This document shows positions 9,291-17,950 of a stretch of DNA of 64,000 nucleotides, in pieces. Numbering within the stretch: position 1 is the stretch's first letter; the number at the start of each line of letters is the position of its first letter. The notes under the pieces are model-generated. The model was given only the letters and a program-made list of their open reading frames with translations, was not told where the DNA came from and made no database searches. Source of the DNA: Phycisphaerales bacterium (lineage in GTDB: Bacteria > Planctomycetota > Phycisphaerae > SM23-33 > FEN-1343); NCBI GenBank assembly GCA_003171335.1, contig PMYD01000082.1, forward strand, positions 1 to 64,000, in the 5' to 3' direction. A program made the translations under genes and the position numbers.

Positions 9291-9418
9291 CACGGGCGTC
9301 TCGCCCGTGAGTGGCACGGCCATCTTGGCCGTGATCCGGCCGTTTCTTGCGGCGTGGCACGGGCGTCTCGCCCGTGATCCGGGCGTTTCTTGCTGCGCGC
9401 CACGGGCGAGACGCCCAT
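9291..9418. repeat. F6 hairpin cluster (CACGGGCG/CGCCCGTG)
   Basis: Four perfect or near-perfect 8-bp hairpins lie at 9291-9309, 9315-9332, 9358-9376 and 9401-9418, with stems CACGGGCG or CACGGCCA and a TCT loop. They fill most of the 346-bp gap between the divergent zinc-ribbon and phosphorylase genes. Nothing else is visible there except an AT-rich stretch near 9425-9480. Confidence 0.85.
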
Positions 9419-9547
9419 GCCACGTTTTCATACACGTTCTTACACTTATTTCGCACGCCCAAAATGCGAGCCTTGTCAATTCTCCCACCCTGGGCCATAA
9501 TGCACTTGCCGATCCGCAGGACCCTCATCTCGAAAAGGATGACCGAC

Positions 9548-10492
9548 ATGACGGCACGCATGGGTTGCTTGGCTGGGCCGGCCGTGTACCGCCTCCGGCA
9601 GCAGGGCACGTTCCGCACGCGGCCGCTGGGCCCGCGGCAAACGCCCTTTGGGCCCAGCGAGATGGTCTTTGAGGTCCACGATGAGGTCTCGCCCTTCTAT
9701 CTCATCTGCCCGCACGGGACCGAGGGCTACCAGCGCTCCGACAGCTTCGTCAACCACCGCGCCAACCTGTACGCCTTCAAGGATCTAGGCATCGAGACCG
9801 TGCTGGGCTTCACCGCCGCCGGCGCGGTCAGCCATAACTACGACATCGGCGACCTGGTGCTGCTGTCCGACGTGATCGACCAGACGACCCGCCGCGCCAA
9901 CACCTTCTTCGAGGGCCAGGGCGTGGGCGTGCTGCGCCAGTTCCCCGTGTTTTGCCCCGACATGCAGAAGCTCATGGCCGAAAACCTCGCCGAGATGCGC
10001 TGCCGGCATCACGAGGGCGGCACGCTGGTGGTTACCGAGGGCCCGCGCCTGGAGACGGCGGCCGAGGTGCGCTTCTTCGCCGCCGCCGGGGGCCAGTTGG
10101 TCTCGCACGCCCTGGCGCCGGATGTCTTTCTGGCCAAGGAGCTGGAGCTGTGCTTCGGCGGCATCGTGTATGTCGCCAACTTCGCCGAGACCGGCAGCAG
10201 CTATCGGCCGTACTCGGCCGAAAACCTTTTTGGCGGCGCCCCGGTGAGCGATCAGAGCCGCCTGGAGCGCGCGGTGGACCTGCTGGGCGAGCTGATCCGG
10301 CGGGTGAGCCGGCTGCTGCCGCGGGAAAACGCCGATTGCCCCTGCAGCCTGCCCATGCGCGACCGGGCCCAGCGCTTCGACCTGCCGGCCGACTGGCGGC
10401 TGCGCTTTGGCAGCCGCCCCCACCCGCCGATGATGGGCGGCTGGTGCCCCACCTGCGAGGTCAATATTCCGCGGCCCAGCGTGAAAGCGTAA
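9548..10492 (+). CDS. MTA/purine nucleoside phosphorylase family protein
   Basis: The protein belongs to the PNP/UDP phosphorylase family 2, and by its motifs it would phosphorolyse 5'-methylthioadenosine or a purine nucleoside. Typical pieces are the histidine in FYLICPHGTEGYQRSD, VLGFTAAGAVSHNYDIGDLVLLSD, and VVTEGPRLETAAEVRFF, the equivalent of the EGPRFSTRAE motif. The usual GM(T)xxPE segment is replaced by SHALAPDVFLAKE. AAAGGA at 9534-9539 sits 8 bases before the ATG at 9548; an ATG at 9539 is an alternative. MtnA, the next methionine-salvage enzyme, lies 37 kb away. Confidence 0.82.
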   Translation: MTARMGCLAGPAVYRLRQQGTFRTRPLGPRQTPFGPSEMVFEVHDEVSPFYLICPHGTEGYQRSDSFVNHRANLYAFKDLGIETVLGFTAAGAVSHNYDIGDLVLLSDVIDQTTRRANTFFEGQGVGVLRQFPVFCPDMQKLMAENLAEMRCRHHEGGTLVVTEGPRLETAAEVRFFAAAGGQLVSHALAPDVFLAKELELCFGGIVYVANFAETGSSYRPYSAENLFGGAPVSDQSRLERAVDLLGELIRRVSRLLPRENADCPCSLPMRDRAQRFDLPADWRLRFGSRPHPPMMGGWCPTCEVNIPRPSVKA

Positions 10493-10496
10493 AGGC

Positions 10497-10515
10497 CACA
10501 GGCTGAAAGCCTGTG
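10497..10515. terminator. F5 hairpin between convergent genes
   Basis: Arms CACAGGCT and AGCCTGTG pair around GAA in the 32-bp gap between convergent stop codons. It is a copy of repeat family F5 and could serve as a bidirectional terminator or 3-prime-end stabiliser. There is no U-tract, so this role is only inferred. Confidence 0.5.
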
Positions 10516-10524
10516 CCACCTGGT

Positions 10525-11298
10525 TCACGCCGGGCCGCCCAGGCCCAGGATCTCCCCGTCGTTGCGCGGGGCGATGGTGGCGCCGGGCGGGACGATCAGA
10601 AAATCCTCATCCCACGGGCCTTCGAAGAGCTTGCGCAATAGCGACCAGTCCCCGCGGCGGCGCTCGAATTCCCAGCCGCGCTCGGCCGCACGGGCCTGGG
10701 AAGTGCGGATCAGTTCCGACTCATCCAGGGTGCCCATCTCGATGTAGCACACGCGGCGGTAGTTCTGCAGCCCATCGCCCAGCGTCTCCAGGATGAACTG
10801 GGCGTTCTCCGCGCCGTACTGCTCGGTCAGCTCCGCCAGGCTGCGGCCCAGGCCCAGGCGGTCGTTGACGCCCTGGCGGCCGGGGATGCGCGGGTTGTTC
10901 CGCTCCACCCAGCCGGAGGTGTGGAAATAGGTGCCCACGTGGGCGTCGAAATACTCCTGGTATGCCCGCCGGCTGCCGAAGAACAGCGTGATGCAGTCGT
11001 GCGCCTTGGGGATGACCAGCGGAATGGACCGGGCCTGTAAACCCACCACGCCATCGCTGCACCGGGCGTAGCCCAGCAGGATGGCCTTATAGGGCCGGTC
11101 GCCCTGGGCGCCGGCGGCGACGTCGATCACACGCTGCAGGTCGGCCCGCATTTCGGCGGTGGGCAGGTCGTGCAGGCCTTTTTGGAGGAATTCCACATCC
11201 ACCTGGTGGCGGCTGGCCGCCGCCAGCGAGCAGGCCTCGCGATACAGCACCTCGCAGCCGATGAACTTCAGCTTGTCGCCGGGGGTCACTTCAATCAT
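10525..11298 (-). CDS. DUF1638 domain protein
   Basis: The 257-residue protein has the DUF1638 start (FIGCEVLYREACSLAA, then VDVEFLQKGLHDLPT), the ILLGYARCSDGVVGL strand and the PRAHDCITLFFGSR-like segment, here IPKAHDCITLFFGS. Conserved Cys15, Cys in GYARCSDG and His in KAHDC could bind metal. The family occurs mostly in methanogens and other anaerobes near corrinoid or methyltransferase genes, and its function is unknown. The gene converges on the phosphorylase and has no pathway partners beside it. Confidence 0.85.
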   Translation of the reverse strand: MIEVTPGDKLKFIGCEVLYREACSLAAASRHQVDVEFLQKGLHDLPTAEMRADLQRVIDVAAGAQGDRPYKAILLGYARCSDGVVGLQARSIPLVIPKAHDCITLFFGSRRAYQEYFDAHVGTYFHTSGWVERNNPRIPGRQGVNDRLGLGRSLAELTEQYGAENAQFILETLGDGLQNYRRVCYIEMGTLDESELIRTSQARAAERGWEFERRRGDWSLLRKLFEGPWDEDFLIVPPGATIAPRNDGEILGLGGPA

Positions 11299-11315
11299 CA
11301 GTTTCTGGCTTTAAA

Positions 11316-11482
11316 CGAAGAGGACACGAAGAGCACAAAGACCACAAAGATCACAAAGGAAACAAAGCGTGAAGAATGCAGAGCCAAAACGAGAATATAA
11401 GCTGCTGTTTTCCCCGCCTTTTACTTTTCCTTCTTCTTCCCTTCGTGTTCTTCGTGATCTTTGTGGTCTTTGTGTTCTGCCT
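11316..11482. repeat. F1 long inverted repeat
   Basis: The A-rich CACAAAGA arm (11316-11372) and its complement (11428-11482) enclose a 55-bp unique loop. The element sits between the start of the DUF1638 gene and the end of the next minus-strand gene. Confidence 0.85.
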
Positions 11483-11497
11483 TGTGTCAAACTTGAC

Positions 11498-13237
11498 CTA
11501 CATTTCCGCGGTGGGAAGATAGACGCTGAAGGTGGCGCCGCGGCCGGCGGCGGATTCGACGTCGATCCACCCGCCGTGCTGGGCGACCACTTCATAGACG
11601 AAGGTCAGGCCCTTGCCCGCCGCACCGGACTTGGTCGTGTAGCCCGCCTGGAAGATCTTCTGCACCAGCGCCGGCTCGATGCCGCAGCCGGTGTCGCGGA
11701 CGCTCAAGGCCACGTACTTGCGGCTGGCATAGGCCCCGTTGGGCGGTTTTTCGTTGGGGTTCTGCGGCCGCGTGGCCACCCAGACGCGCTCGGGGAAGCC
11801 GCGCTCCGTGCGGCGGCGCGCGTGGATCGCATCGCGCGAGTTGGCGCACAACTGCAGCAGCAACTGGCGCAGCCGCTCCGACTGCCCCAGCACGGGCGGC
11901 AGGTTCTGCCCCAGCGCCACGTGCAGGCGGATCTCCGGTCCGACCGCCTCTTCCAGCTCCTTCACGCTACCGCGGATCAGTTCGTTCAGTTCCAGCGGCG
12001 TCGCGCCGGCCCTGGCCTCGGCGCGCGTCTCGGAGTTGAGCCTGGGTCCGGCCACGGAGACCACCGTGGGCCCCTGCGACGATGTGGCCGGCGGGTCAAA
12101 CGCCTCGGCCGCCTCGGAGTCCCCTTCCGCCGGATCGAGTTCCTCGCCGACGGGCATAGCCATCGCGTGGGGCACGTGTTCCAGGCGGGCGCGCAGGTCT
12201 ACTACCTGGCGGCGCAAGCCCTCGGCCTCGGTGTGCAGCCGGCGGGTCCGCCGTTCCACCGCCACCAAAAGCCCGCGCCGCCAGCCGTAAACGCCGACCA
12301 CCAGCACCGCGGCCACGCCCGCGGCAAGGAGCACGGTAGTGAACCCGCTTTCCTGCCAGAAATATCGCAGGCCCAGCTTGTGGGCGAACCACTGCTTGCG
12401 CAGCGATTCCAGTTGCCCGCCCGGGCCGTCCATGGCGGCGATGGCGGTCTGGATCTTCTTGGCCAGCGCTTCGGCGGCCGCGGCGTTGCCGCTGGGCAGG
12501 CCGTTGGCATCCGCCGGCAACGCGATGGCCGGACCCCACTGCCTGATTTCGTAGATGGGCGCGCCGACGAACCGGCCCTCGGTCATGGAGCCCTGGCGGG
12601 CCCCGTAGCGGATGACGTTCTCGTCGGCGATAAACGCCGTGAAGTGCCGGTTGATGACGTACGTGCAGCCGTCGCGACTGCGCCGGACGCTCTCCAGCCC
12701 CAGCGCACGCTCGTTGCCAAGAAATGCCACGACCGGGTCATCGGCCAGTACCGCCACGCGCGTGCCCGCCAGGTTGCGCGGCGTGGCATGCGGGCCAAGC
12801 CAGTCGTTGTCCCGGCTGATGAAGATGCGGTAGATGCGCGGCACCGTGGGCCCGCACAGCTTCCACTGGCTGCGCGGATCGGGCTGGTCGGGCAGCAGCC
12901 CCATGCCGACCACGCCATCGGCCCGGCCCTCGCGGGCGGCGGCCAGCGCCTGTGCGGCGGGCAGGAGTTCCACGTTCACCGGAATGCCCAGCTTCTCGCA
13001 GGCCGCCCGCAGCACGTCCACGTCAAAGCCGGCAGGTTTGCCCTCGCGGTTGAGGAAGCTGAAGGGCTCGTTGTCGCGGTTGCCGACAAACAGCAGCCCG
13101 CCCGCCGGCCGCGTCAGACTCCCCGATGCGGCCGGCTCGGAGGCCGCCGCACTGGCGGCCGGCTGCCCGTAGGCCGCAGCGCCAGCGGCCAGGAAGAGGA
13201 CGGCGACGGCGATCGGGAGTTTGACGTTCTGGCTCAC
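11498..13237 (-). CDS. solute-binding protein / histidine-kinase-like ATPase fusion
   Basis: A signal peptide is followed by a family-3 solute-binding domain (LLFVGNRDNEPFSFLNREGK to about residue 270), one membrane helix (TTVLLAAGVAAVLVVGVYG), a coiled coil (HTEAEGLRRQVVDLRARLEH) and a HATPase_c domain. That domain has N-box QLLLQLCANSRDAI, G1 DTGCGI and G2 GKGLTFVYEVVAQHGG. It should sense an amino-acid-like ligand in the periplasm. No H-box histidine (HExxN or HDxxN) is visible between the coiled coil and the N-box. I chose the GTG at 13237 because it gives a clean signal peptide; an ATG at 13273 adds an acidic N-terminus. Confidence 0.8.
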   Translation of the reverse strand: MSQNVKLPIAVAVLFLAAGAAAYGQPAASAAASEPAASGSLTRPAGGLLFVGNRDNEPFSFLNREGKPAGFDVDVLRAACEKLGIPVNVELLPAAQALAAAREGRADGVVGMGLLPDQPDPRSQWKLCGPTVPRIYRIFISRDNDWLGPHATPRNLAGTRVAVLADDPVVAFLGNERALGLESVRRSRDGCTYVINRHFTAFIADENVIRYGARQGSMTEGRFVGAPIYEIRQWGPAIALPADANGLPSGNAAAAEALAKKIQTAIAAMDGPGGQLESLRKQWFAHKLGLRYFWQESGFTTVLLAAGVAAVLVVGVYGWRRGLLVAVERRTRRLHTEAEGLRRQVVDLRARLEHVPHAMAMPVGEELDPAEGDSEAAEAFDPPATSSQGPTVVSVAGPRLNSETRAEARAGATPLELNELIRGSVKELEEAVGPEIRLHVALGQNLPPVLGQSERLRQLLLQLCANSRDAIHARRRTERGFPERVWVATRPQNPNEKPPNGAYASRKYVALSVRDTGCGIEPALVQKIFQAGYTTKSGAAGKGLTFVYEVVAQHGGWIDVESAAGRGATFSVYLPTAEM

Positions 13238-13335
13238 GTGCAACAGTATCGCTTCTGACCCGTCAAGCATCAAGGCTGTAGCTCAAGAGTGGAAACCGGA
13301 ACTGGGGAATGGGAGCACATCCGGAATCAGGAAGA

Positions 13336-13354
13336 CACAGGCTGAAAGCTTGTG
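13336..13354. repeat. F5 hairpin copy
   Basis: A copy of the CACAGGCT-GAA-AGC(C/T)TGTG hairpin with one mismatch lies in the roughly 100-bp gap between two minus-strand genes. Confidence 0.7.
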
Positions 13355-13371
13355 CCACCTTGTCGGCTGCT

Positions 13372-14025
13372 TCACGCCTTCAGTTTGCCCGGCTCGCCCA
13401 CCTGAGGCCCCAGCAGTTTGTTGGCGCCCAGCTCGGCGGTGGCGGCCAGCTTGAGGACTTCCTCGACAGACAGGTTGACGGGCTCGAGCGTCTGGACCGG
13501 CACGTACAGCATGAAGCCGCCCAGGTTGTAGCTCATGGGCAGCCAGATGGCGACCATGCCGGCCGCTTGATCTTCCCGCAGCGCCATGGGCCGATCATTG
13601 GTGACGATGGCCAGCATGCGGAAATCCGAGCCGCTGGGGCGGTACAGGGCCACCCGCCCGCGCGACTGCTCGGCGCCGCCGAAGAATCGCAGCACGTCCC
13701 GGATGGACGTGTACACGGTTTTCACCAGCGGCACGCGTTCCAGCAGGTGTTCCAGGCGGGCCAGCAGGCGCGCGGTAAACCAGAAGCGCGCCGCCAGGCC
13801 GATCAGCAGGATGACCACGACGAAGGCCACCACGATGATCACCAGCCCCAGGCCCGTCGTGAGCAGATCGGCGGCGCGGGGCCAAACCAGGCCCACCGCC
13901 CGCACCGCCAGGCCGTTGAGCCACGCCCCGGCCTGCACCACGATCCAGAGCGTCATGATCAGCGGAATGCCCACAGCCAGGCCGGCCAGGAACGTCTTGG
14001 ACAGTTGCTTCATGGGCAGTTTCAT
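13372..14025 (-). CDS. DUF502 family membrane protein
   Basis: The 217-residue protein has two membrane helices (TFLAGLAVGIPLIMTLWIVVQ and LGLVIIVVAFVVVILLIGLAA). The DUF502 core follows: ERVPLVKTVYTSIRDVLRFF, then FRMLAIVTNDRP and MLYVPVQTLEPVNLSVEEVLKL. The family is widespread and uncharacterised. Its ATG overlaps the stop of the upstream STAS gene in an ATGA arrangement, so the two are translationally coupled and probably work together at the membrane. Confidence 0.9.
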   Translation of the reverse strand: MKLPMKQLSKTFLAGLAVGIPLIMTLWIVVQAGAWLNGLAVRAVGLVWPRAADLLTTGLGLVIIVVAFVVVILLIGLAARFWFTARLLARLEHLLERVPLVKTVYTSIRDVLRFFGGAEQSRGRVALYRPSGSDFRMLAIVTNDRPMALREDQAAGMVAIWLPMSYNLGGFMLYVPVQTLEPVNLSVEEVLKLAATAELGANKLLGPQVGEPGKLKA

Positions 14026-14387
14026 GCCGTGTAGATATCCCAGGCCGCCAGGGCCTCTTTCTCGCCGTCGTAAAAGCGGAACAGCCGCTCCAGGTTCATG
14101 ATCTTGAACACGCGCCTCAGTTCCGCGCGCAGGGCGCAGATGGCCAGCTCGGCGCCGATGGCGTCGGCCTTCTTCTTGAGCGTCAGCAGCACGCTGACGG
14201 CCTGGCTGGCCAGGAACCGCACGTTCGCGAAATCCAGCACAATGCGCTTGGCCGCCTTCTGATCCACCAGCGCGTACAGCTCCTGCCCCACCTGCTCGAT
14301 CACGCCCGAATCGAGCATCGTCGAGGCACCGAAACTCACCACCGTCACACCCTGCATCGTCTGCACCATCAGGTGCGAATGGCTCAT
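14022..14387 (-). CDS. STAS domain anti-sigma-factor-antagonist-like protein
   Basis: The 121-residue protein is one STAS domain (VTVVSFGASTMLD, then RIVLDFANVRFLASQAVSVLLTLKK, then LRRVFKIMNLERLFRFYD), the fold of SpoIIAA/RsbV-type antagonists. These bind a kinase/anti-sigma partner and are switched off by phosphorylation of a serine after the FxxV strand. Here the usual DSSG loop reads LASQA, keeping one serine. GGAGG 8 bases before the ATG at 14387 supports the start. No anti-sigma kinase is adjacent; DUF502 follows with a 4-bp overlap. Confidence 0.88.
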   Translation of the reverse strand: MSHSHLMVQTMQGVTVVSFGASTMLDSGVIEQVGQELYALVDQKAAKRIVLDFANVRFLASQAVSVLLTLKKKADAIGAELAICALRAELRRVFKIMNLERLFRFYDGEKEALAAWDIYTA

Positions 14388-15038
14388 GGCACTCCTCCAT
14401 CGTCGGCGCGGCCGGCTGCGCGGCCGCATTGTAAACAAATCGGCATCCGCGGGGCACAGGAATAGCCCGCAAAACGCCAACGGCCGTTTCCGCCTGCCGC
14501 GGCCGCGGTGCGGCTCGGGGGGGGGTGTCAGCTTCAGTGGCACTGGGCTAACGCCCGCCTGAGGCAAATGCCGATGAACCCCAGTAGCTTACTACTGGGC
14601 GCCCGCACCTCAAGTCGCCTTTTTTGTGTTGTGGCAAACGAGGTGCGAAGCACCGCGATGTCTGCCCCTTGTGCCCCAGCAGTTTGGGAGCGGTCGCCTG
14701 CCAGCGGCCCTGATGACAATTTGGTGAGAACCGTAATATCGCGGATTATCTGGAATTTCTCTAGACGCGGCGATTCGAAACCATTGCAATAGTGGCGCTT
14801 GCGTGGACAAGCGGATTCTCAGCGACGTTGCCGTGCAGTTCAAGGGCCCGCGGGGGGAGCTGCCGTTCCTTGATTCGGCGATTTTTGACGGATTCAAGTT
14901 GTCGACCTGTCCCAGCCAACGTTGTAAAAGTTGTGTATGATGCGTCATCGTCGCTCCGTGTCGCGGGAATGATTACGAATGTCATGAGGGATGTGCCGGA
15001 AGGCCGTTGGGGCGTGGGGAGATTAAGGACGCAGACAA
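14388..15038. other. 650-bp divergent intergenic region
   Basis: No open frame here has a ribosome site or a family resemblance. The part after 14590 is clearly less GC-rich than its surroundings. A perfect 8-bp hairpin (CCCAGTAG-CTTA-CTACTGGG) lies at about 14580-14599. TATGAT at 14936-14941 could be a -10 box for the gene at 15039, but no good -35 box is seen. The region separates two divergently transcribed signalling genes and is long enough for regulatory sites or a small RNA. Confidence 0.5.
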
Positions 15039-15599
15039 ATGGCCCGCAGTCTGTCGACGTTTAAGATAGCGCACCTACTGGATGTGAATCCAAGTTCCGT
15101 GGCCAACTGGGTCGACCAGGGCCTGTTGGCGGCGCACCGGACGCCCGGCGGCCACCGCCGCGTGGCGCTGGAAGACCTGGTGAGCTTCCTGAAAGAGCAC
15201 CGCATGCCGGTGCCCAAGGACCTGGAAGTGCCGCCCACGCGGATCCTGGTCGTCGACGATGAGCCGGCCCTGTGCCAGATGATCGCCCGCACGCTCCGCT
15301 CCTCCAATTCCGAATATGAGGTGATCGAGGCCCGCGACGGTTTTCGCGCCGGCCAGATCGTGGCCACGCTGCGGCCCGACGTGGTGATTCTCGATCTGCG
15401 CATGCCCGGCATGGACGGCTTTGAAGTGTGCCGGCAGATCAAGAGCCAGGATCAGACCAAGCGGTCCGTCGTCATCGCCATGACCGCCTTCCCCTCGCCG
15501 GAAAACGAGCAGCGCATCCGCGACTGCGGCGCCGACGCGTTCTTCCCCAAGCCGCTGGATATGGACGCCCTGCTTGGCAAGATCAAAGAGGTGGTGTAG
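15039..15599 (+). CDS. MerR/excisionase-type HTH fused to response-regulator receiver
   Basis: Residues 6-52 form a winged-helix excisionase-type HTH (FKIAHLLDVNPSSVANWVDQG, then AHRTPGGHRRVALEDL). Residues 66-186 form a complete receiver domain with acidic pocket D73-D74, phosphoacceptor D119 in VVILDLRMPGMDG, T149 and K171 in FFPKPLDMD. The protein is therefore probably a phosphorylation-controlled DNA-binding protein. The domain order, HTH before receiver, is the reverse of the usual response regulator. AAGGA at 15025-15029 supports the ATG. No kinase is adjacent, though a histidine-kinase-like gene lies 1.8 kb away on the other strand. Confidence 0.88.
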   Translation: MARSLSTFKIAHLLDVNPSSVANWVDQGLLAAHRTPGGHRRVALEDLVSFLKEHRMPVPKDLEVPPTRILVVDDEPALCQMIARTLRSSNSEYEVIEARDGFRAGQIVATLRPDVVILDLRMPGMDGFEVCRQIKSQDQTKRSVVIAMTAFPSPENEQRIRDCGADAFFPKPLDMDALLGKIKEVV

Positions 15600-15612
15600 C
15601 GGAGGAGGGCGT

Positions 15613-15658
15613 TTGCCCAGGAGATCAGGTCGCGCTGCTAAGCGTTCCTTGGGCAACC
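15613..15658. terminator. imperfect hairpin between convergent genes
   Basis: TTGCCCAGGA near 15613 and TCCTTGGGCAA ending near 15657 can pair across the 62-bp gap between convergent stop codons. There is no U-tract, so a terminator role is only suggested by position. Confidence 0.35.
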
Positions 15659-15661
15659 TTC

Positions 15662-17011
15662 CTACCGGGTCAGCCGCCCATCTTCCCAGCGCAGCGTGAG
15701 TGATGACTTGCCTTGCAGAAATTCGGCCACGAACCGCCCCACCAGTTGCTCGCGCCATCCCTGGAAAAGCGAAACGCCTTCCATCTTTTTCCCTTCCCGC
15801 GCGCTTTCCAGCACGCGGTGGATCTCATTCCGCGTGGCCACCAGCGCCGGATCGACGCCCTGGCTGTGGCACAGCCCCTGCACCAGCGCCCACAGGCTGT
15901 CAACCGCCACGCGCTGGGAAGGCGGCTCGGGCCGCCGTGGCGAGGCAGACTCCAGGGCCGGCGATTGCTGGCCCTGCCGCACCGCCTCCAGCAGCGCAGC
16001 GCCGTACGCCTGCTCCACGGGGCGCGGCAGCCCGGTGAATGTCTTCAGTTGGGCGATGTCGGTCGGCTGGCGCTTGGCCAGGCCCACGAGCACCTCATCA
16101 CGCAGCAGCGAACGAGCCGGCACATCCTGCTGCCGGGCCGCCTGGTCGCGCACCGACACCAGCTCGCGCAGCACCGCCAGCTTCCTGCCTGATAGCGCCG
16201 AGCCGCCCTTGACCCGCCCTACCTGGGCCTCCAGGTCGAAGGCGTAGCTCTCCAGCCGGCAGAGTTTCTCGCATTCGGCCGTGACCCACGCCCCATGGCC
16301 CCCCGCCTCCAGCCGCCGGCGGATTTCCTCCCACACGGCCGGCAGGTACCGCACATCGTCGGCGGCGTATTCCAGTTGCATGGCCTCCAGCGGCCGGCGG
16401 TCCCATTCCGTGAAGGTGGCCCCCTTATTCACGTTGGCCCCGGCCAGCTCGCGAACCAGCTCGCGCAGCGACAGCGGGTATGGCAGGCCGATAAACCCGG
16501 CGGCGATCTGCGTATCCACCACATTTTGCGGCGGCTGGCCGAGCTGCCGCGCCACGGGCTCCAGGTCCTGCTGGCCCGCGTGGACGATCGTCTGCACCTG
16601 GGGCTCGGCAATGGCCCCCCACAGGCCGCTCAAATCCAGCCCCGCCAAGGGATCGACCACCATCACCCGCTGCGTCGTGGCCAACTGCACCACGCACAGC
16701 CGCGGGTAGTAGGTCCGTTCACCAATGAATTCGGTGTCGTACGCAAAGCGGCCCACCTGGCGAATATGCGCCACCGCCTCATCCAAAGCCTCCTGCGTCT
16801 CAACCAGTTGCGGCGACTGCGCGGGGATCAACGGATGGCTGGGCACCGGCGATCGCGCCAAACCTTCATGCTCGAGCTGGGCCGCCGAATGCTGCTGGCG
16901 GCGCATCCGCCCGTGGTAGGCGTGCAGCCCGCGCGTGAAGCGGCTCATGGCGGAGGCCGGCTGGTCCTCTTCCCGCTTTTGCTGGTCTGATGCTCGCTTT
17001 GAACACATCAC
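15662..17011 (-). CDS. rnd: ribonuclease D (DEDDy exonuclease plus HRDC)
   Basis: The 3'-5' exonuclease would trim tRNA and other structured RNA ends. DEDDy residues are visible: D92 and E94 in AYDTEFIGER, D149 in HAGQQDLEP, and Y215 with D219 in YAADDV. A first HRDC-like region follows near 255-325 and a second near 355-430. The length of 449 fits RNase D with an N-terminal extension of about 65 residues that has no family match. A TATAAT-like box lies only 12 bp before the ATG at 17011, so the true start may be the in-frame ATG at 16948 or 16906. Confidence 0.9.
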   Translation of the reverse strand: MMCSKRASDQQKREEDQPASAMSRFTRGLHAYHGRMRRQQHSAAQLEHEGLARSPVPSHPLIPAQSPQLVETQEALDEAVAHIRQVGRFAYDTEFIGERTYYPRLCVVQLATTQRVMVVDPLAGLDLSGLWGAIAEPQVQTIVHAGQQDLEPVARQLGQPPQNVVDTQIAAGFIGLPYPLSLRELVRELAGANVNKGATFTEWDRRPLEAMQLEYAADDVRYLPAVWEEIRRRLEAGGHGAWVTAECEKLCRLESYAFDLEAQVGRVKGGSALSGRKLAVLRELVSVRDQAARQQDVPARSLLRDEVLVGLAKRQPTDIAQLKTFTGLPRPVEQAYGAALLEAVRQGQQSPALESASPRRPEPPSQRVAVDSLWALVQGLCHSQGVDPALVATRNEIHRVLESAREGKKMEGVSLFQGWREQLVGRFVAEFLQGKSSLTLRWEDGRLTR

Positions 17012-17155
17012 CTGCTATTATAAGCCCCTTACTCCGCAGGCCGCCAGTAAACAGAAAGGACTAACGCCAAAACAGAGAGTGCGGCCACGAGCGGTTCTGG
17101 CCACTAGTTGATCTTCTGTGCTCTGTTTTCTACTCTCTGTTCTCTTTCTTGTGCC

Positions 17156-17713
17156 ATGCCGCCCAAACCGAGCGATAAAACGACGCCGCCCAAGGCCAAC
17201 CCGGCGCTGGCAGGCCTGTTGGCCTGGCTGGTCCCGGGCGCGGGCCACTTGTACCTCGACCGCCCCGTGCGGGCGGCGGTGCTGTTTATCGTGATTCAGG
17301 GCCTGTTCTGGTCCGGCGTGGCCGTCGGCGGCGTCTTTACGATCAATCCCCGCCAGGAAGTCTGGTGGACCCGCGCGCAGTTGCTCACCGGCCTGGGCGG
17401 CGTGGTGAGTTACCAGCGGCAAAAGACGAGATACAACGAATACTTCCGCGCCATCCTCCACGATGAGCCGCGGCTCACCCAGCCGCAGCGCGATGCCGCC
17501 GTGGATGAGCTCCTGGCCAGGGACCACCTGGCGCTGGTGCAGCCCACCAGCGGCGTGGCGTACGTGCTGTCGGGCGTGGCGGGCATGCTCAACCTCATGT
17601 GCATCTTCGACGCCGTGATGCTGGCCCTGCTGGGCCAGATGGGTGAGCCGGCCGAGGCGGCCCAGGAGGGGCAGGCCAGCGCCACCCCGGCGGCCCCAAA
17701 GGGTGTGTCATGA
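17156..17713 (+). CDS. DUF6677 family membrane protein
   Basis: The 185-residue protein begins with a Lys/Pro-rich segment followed by LAGLLAWLVPGAGHLYLDRP, the signature of DUF6677 and TM2-like membrane proteins. About three hydrophobic helices follow (AAVLFIVIQGLFWSGVAVGG near 45 and two near the C terminus). The function is unknown. The ATG at 17156 was preferred to the longer frame from 17108, which runs back into a repeat. Its stop overlaps the next ATG by 4 bp. Confidence 0.82.
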   Translation: MPPKPSDKTTPPKANPALAGLLAWLVPGAGHLYLDRPVRAAVLFIVIQGLFWSGVAVGGVFTINPRQEVWWTRAQLLTGLGGVVSYQRQKTRYNEYFRAILHDEPRLTQPQRDAAVDELLARDHLALVQPTSGVAYVLSGVAGMLNLMCIFDAVMLALLGQMGEPAEAAQEGQASATPAAPKGVS

Positions 17714-17931
17714 ACCTGCTGGCCACGCTGTTTATACATCCCCAGCACATCGCCGACAACGGCCTGTGGATCGTCGTGCCGCTCAGTATCGCCGTGGCCG
17801 CCGCGTACAAGGCCATCCGCACCGAATCCATCCGCCAACTGCCGCGCGAGATCTTCATGCTCACGCTCTACATCCTGGGCGGAGTCGTCGCCCTGATGAT
17901 CGCGGGATGGGTGATTGTCTCGCTGAAGTAA
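17710..17931 (+). CDS. small two-helix membrane protein
   Basis: The 73-residue protein has two predicted helices (GLWIVVPLSIAVAAAYKAI and IFMLTLYILGGVVALMIAG). A short basic segment (RTESIRQLPRE) lies between them. Its ATG overlaps the stop of the DUF6677 gene (ATGA), so the two are translationally coupled and probably form one membrane complex. I do not recognise a family. Confidence 0.75.
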   Translation: MNLLATLFIHPQHIADNGLWIVVPLSIAVAAAYKAIRTESIRQLPREIFMLTLYILGGVVALMIAGWVIVSLK

Positions 17932-17950
17932 CTCGCAAGCGGCTGCGCCG

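Noticed and set aside
11369-13258. Long plus-strand open frame opposite the histidine-kinase-like gene
   Set aside because: It begins inside an F1 repeat and has antisense-type composition, whereas the minus strand has ordered domains.
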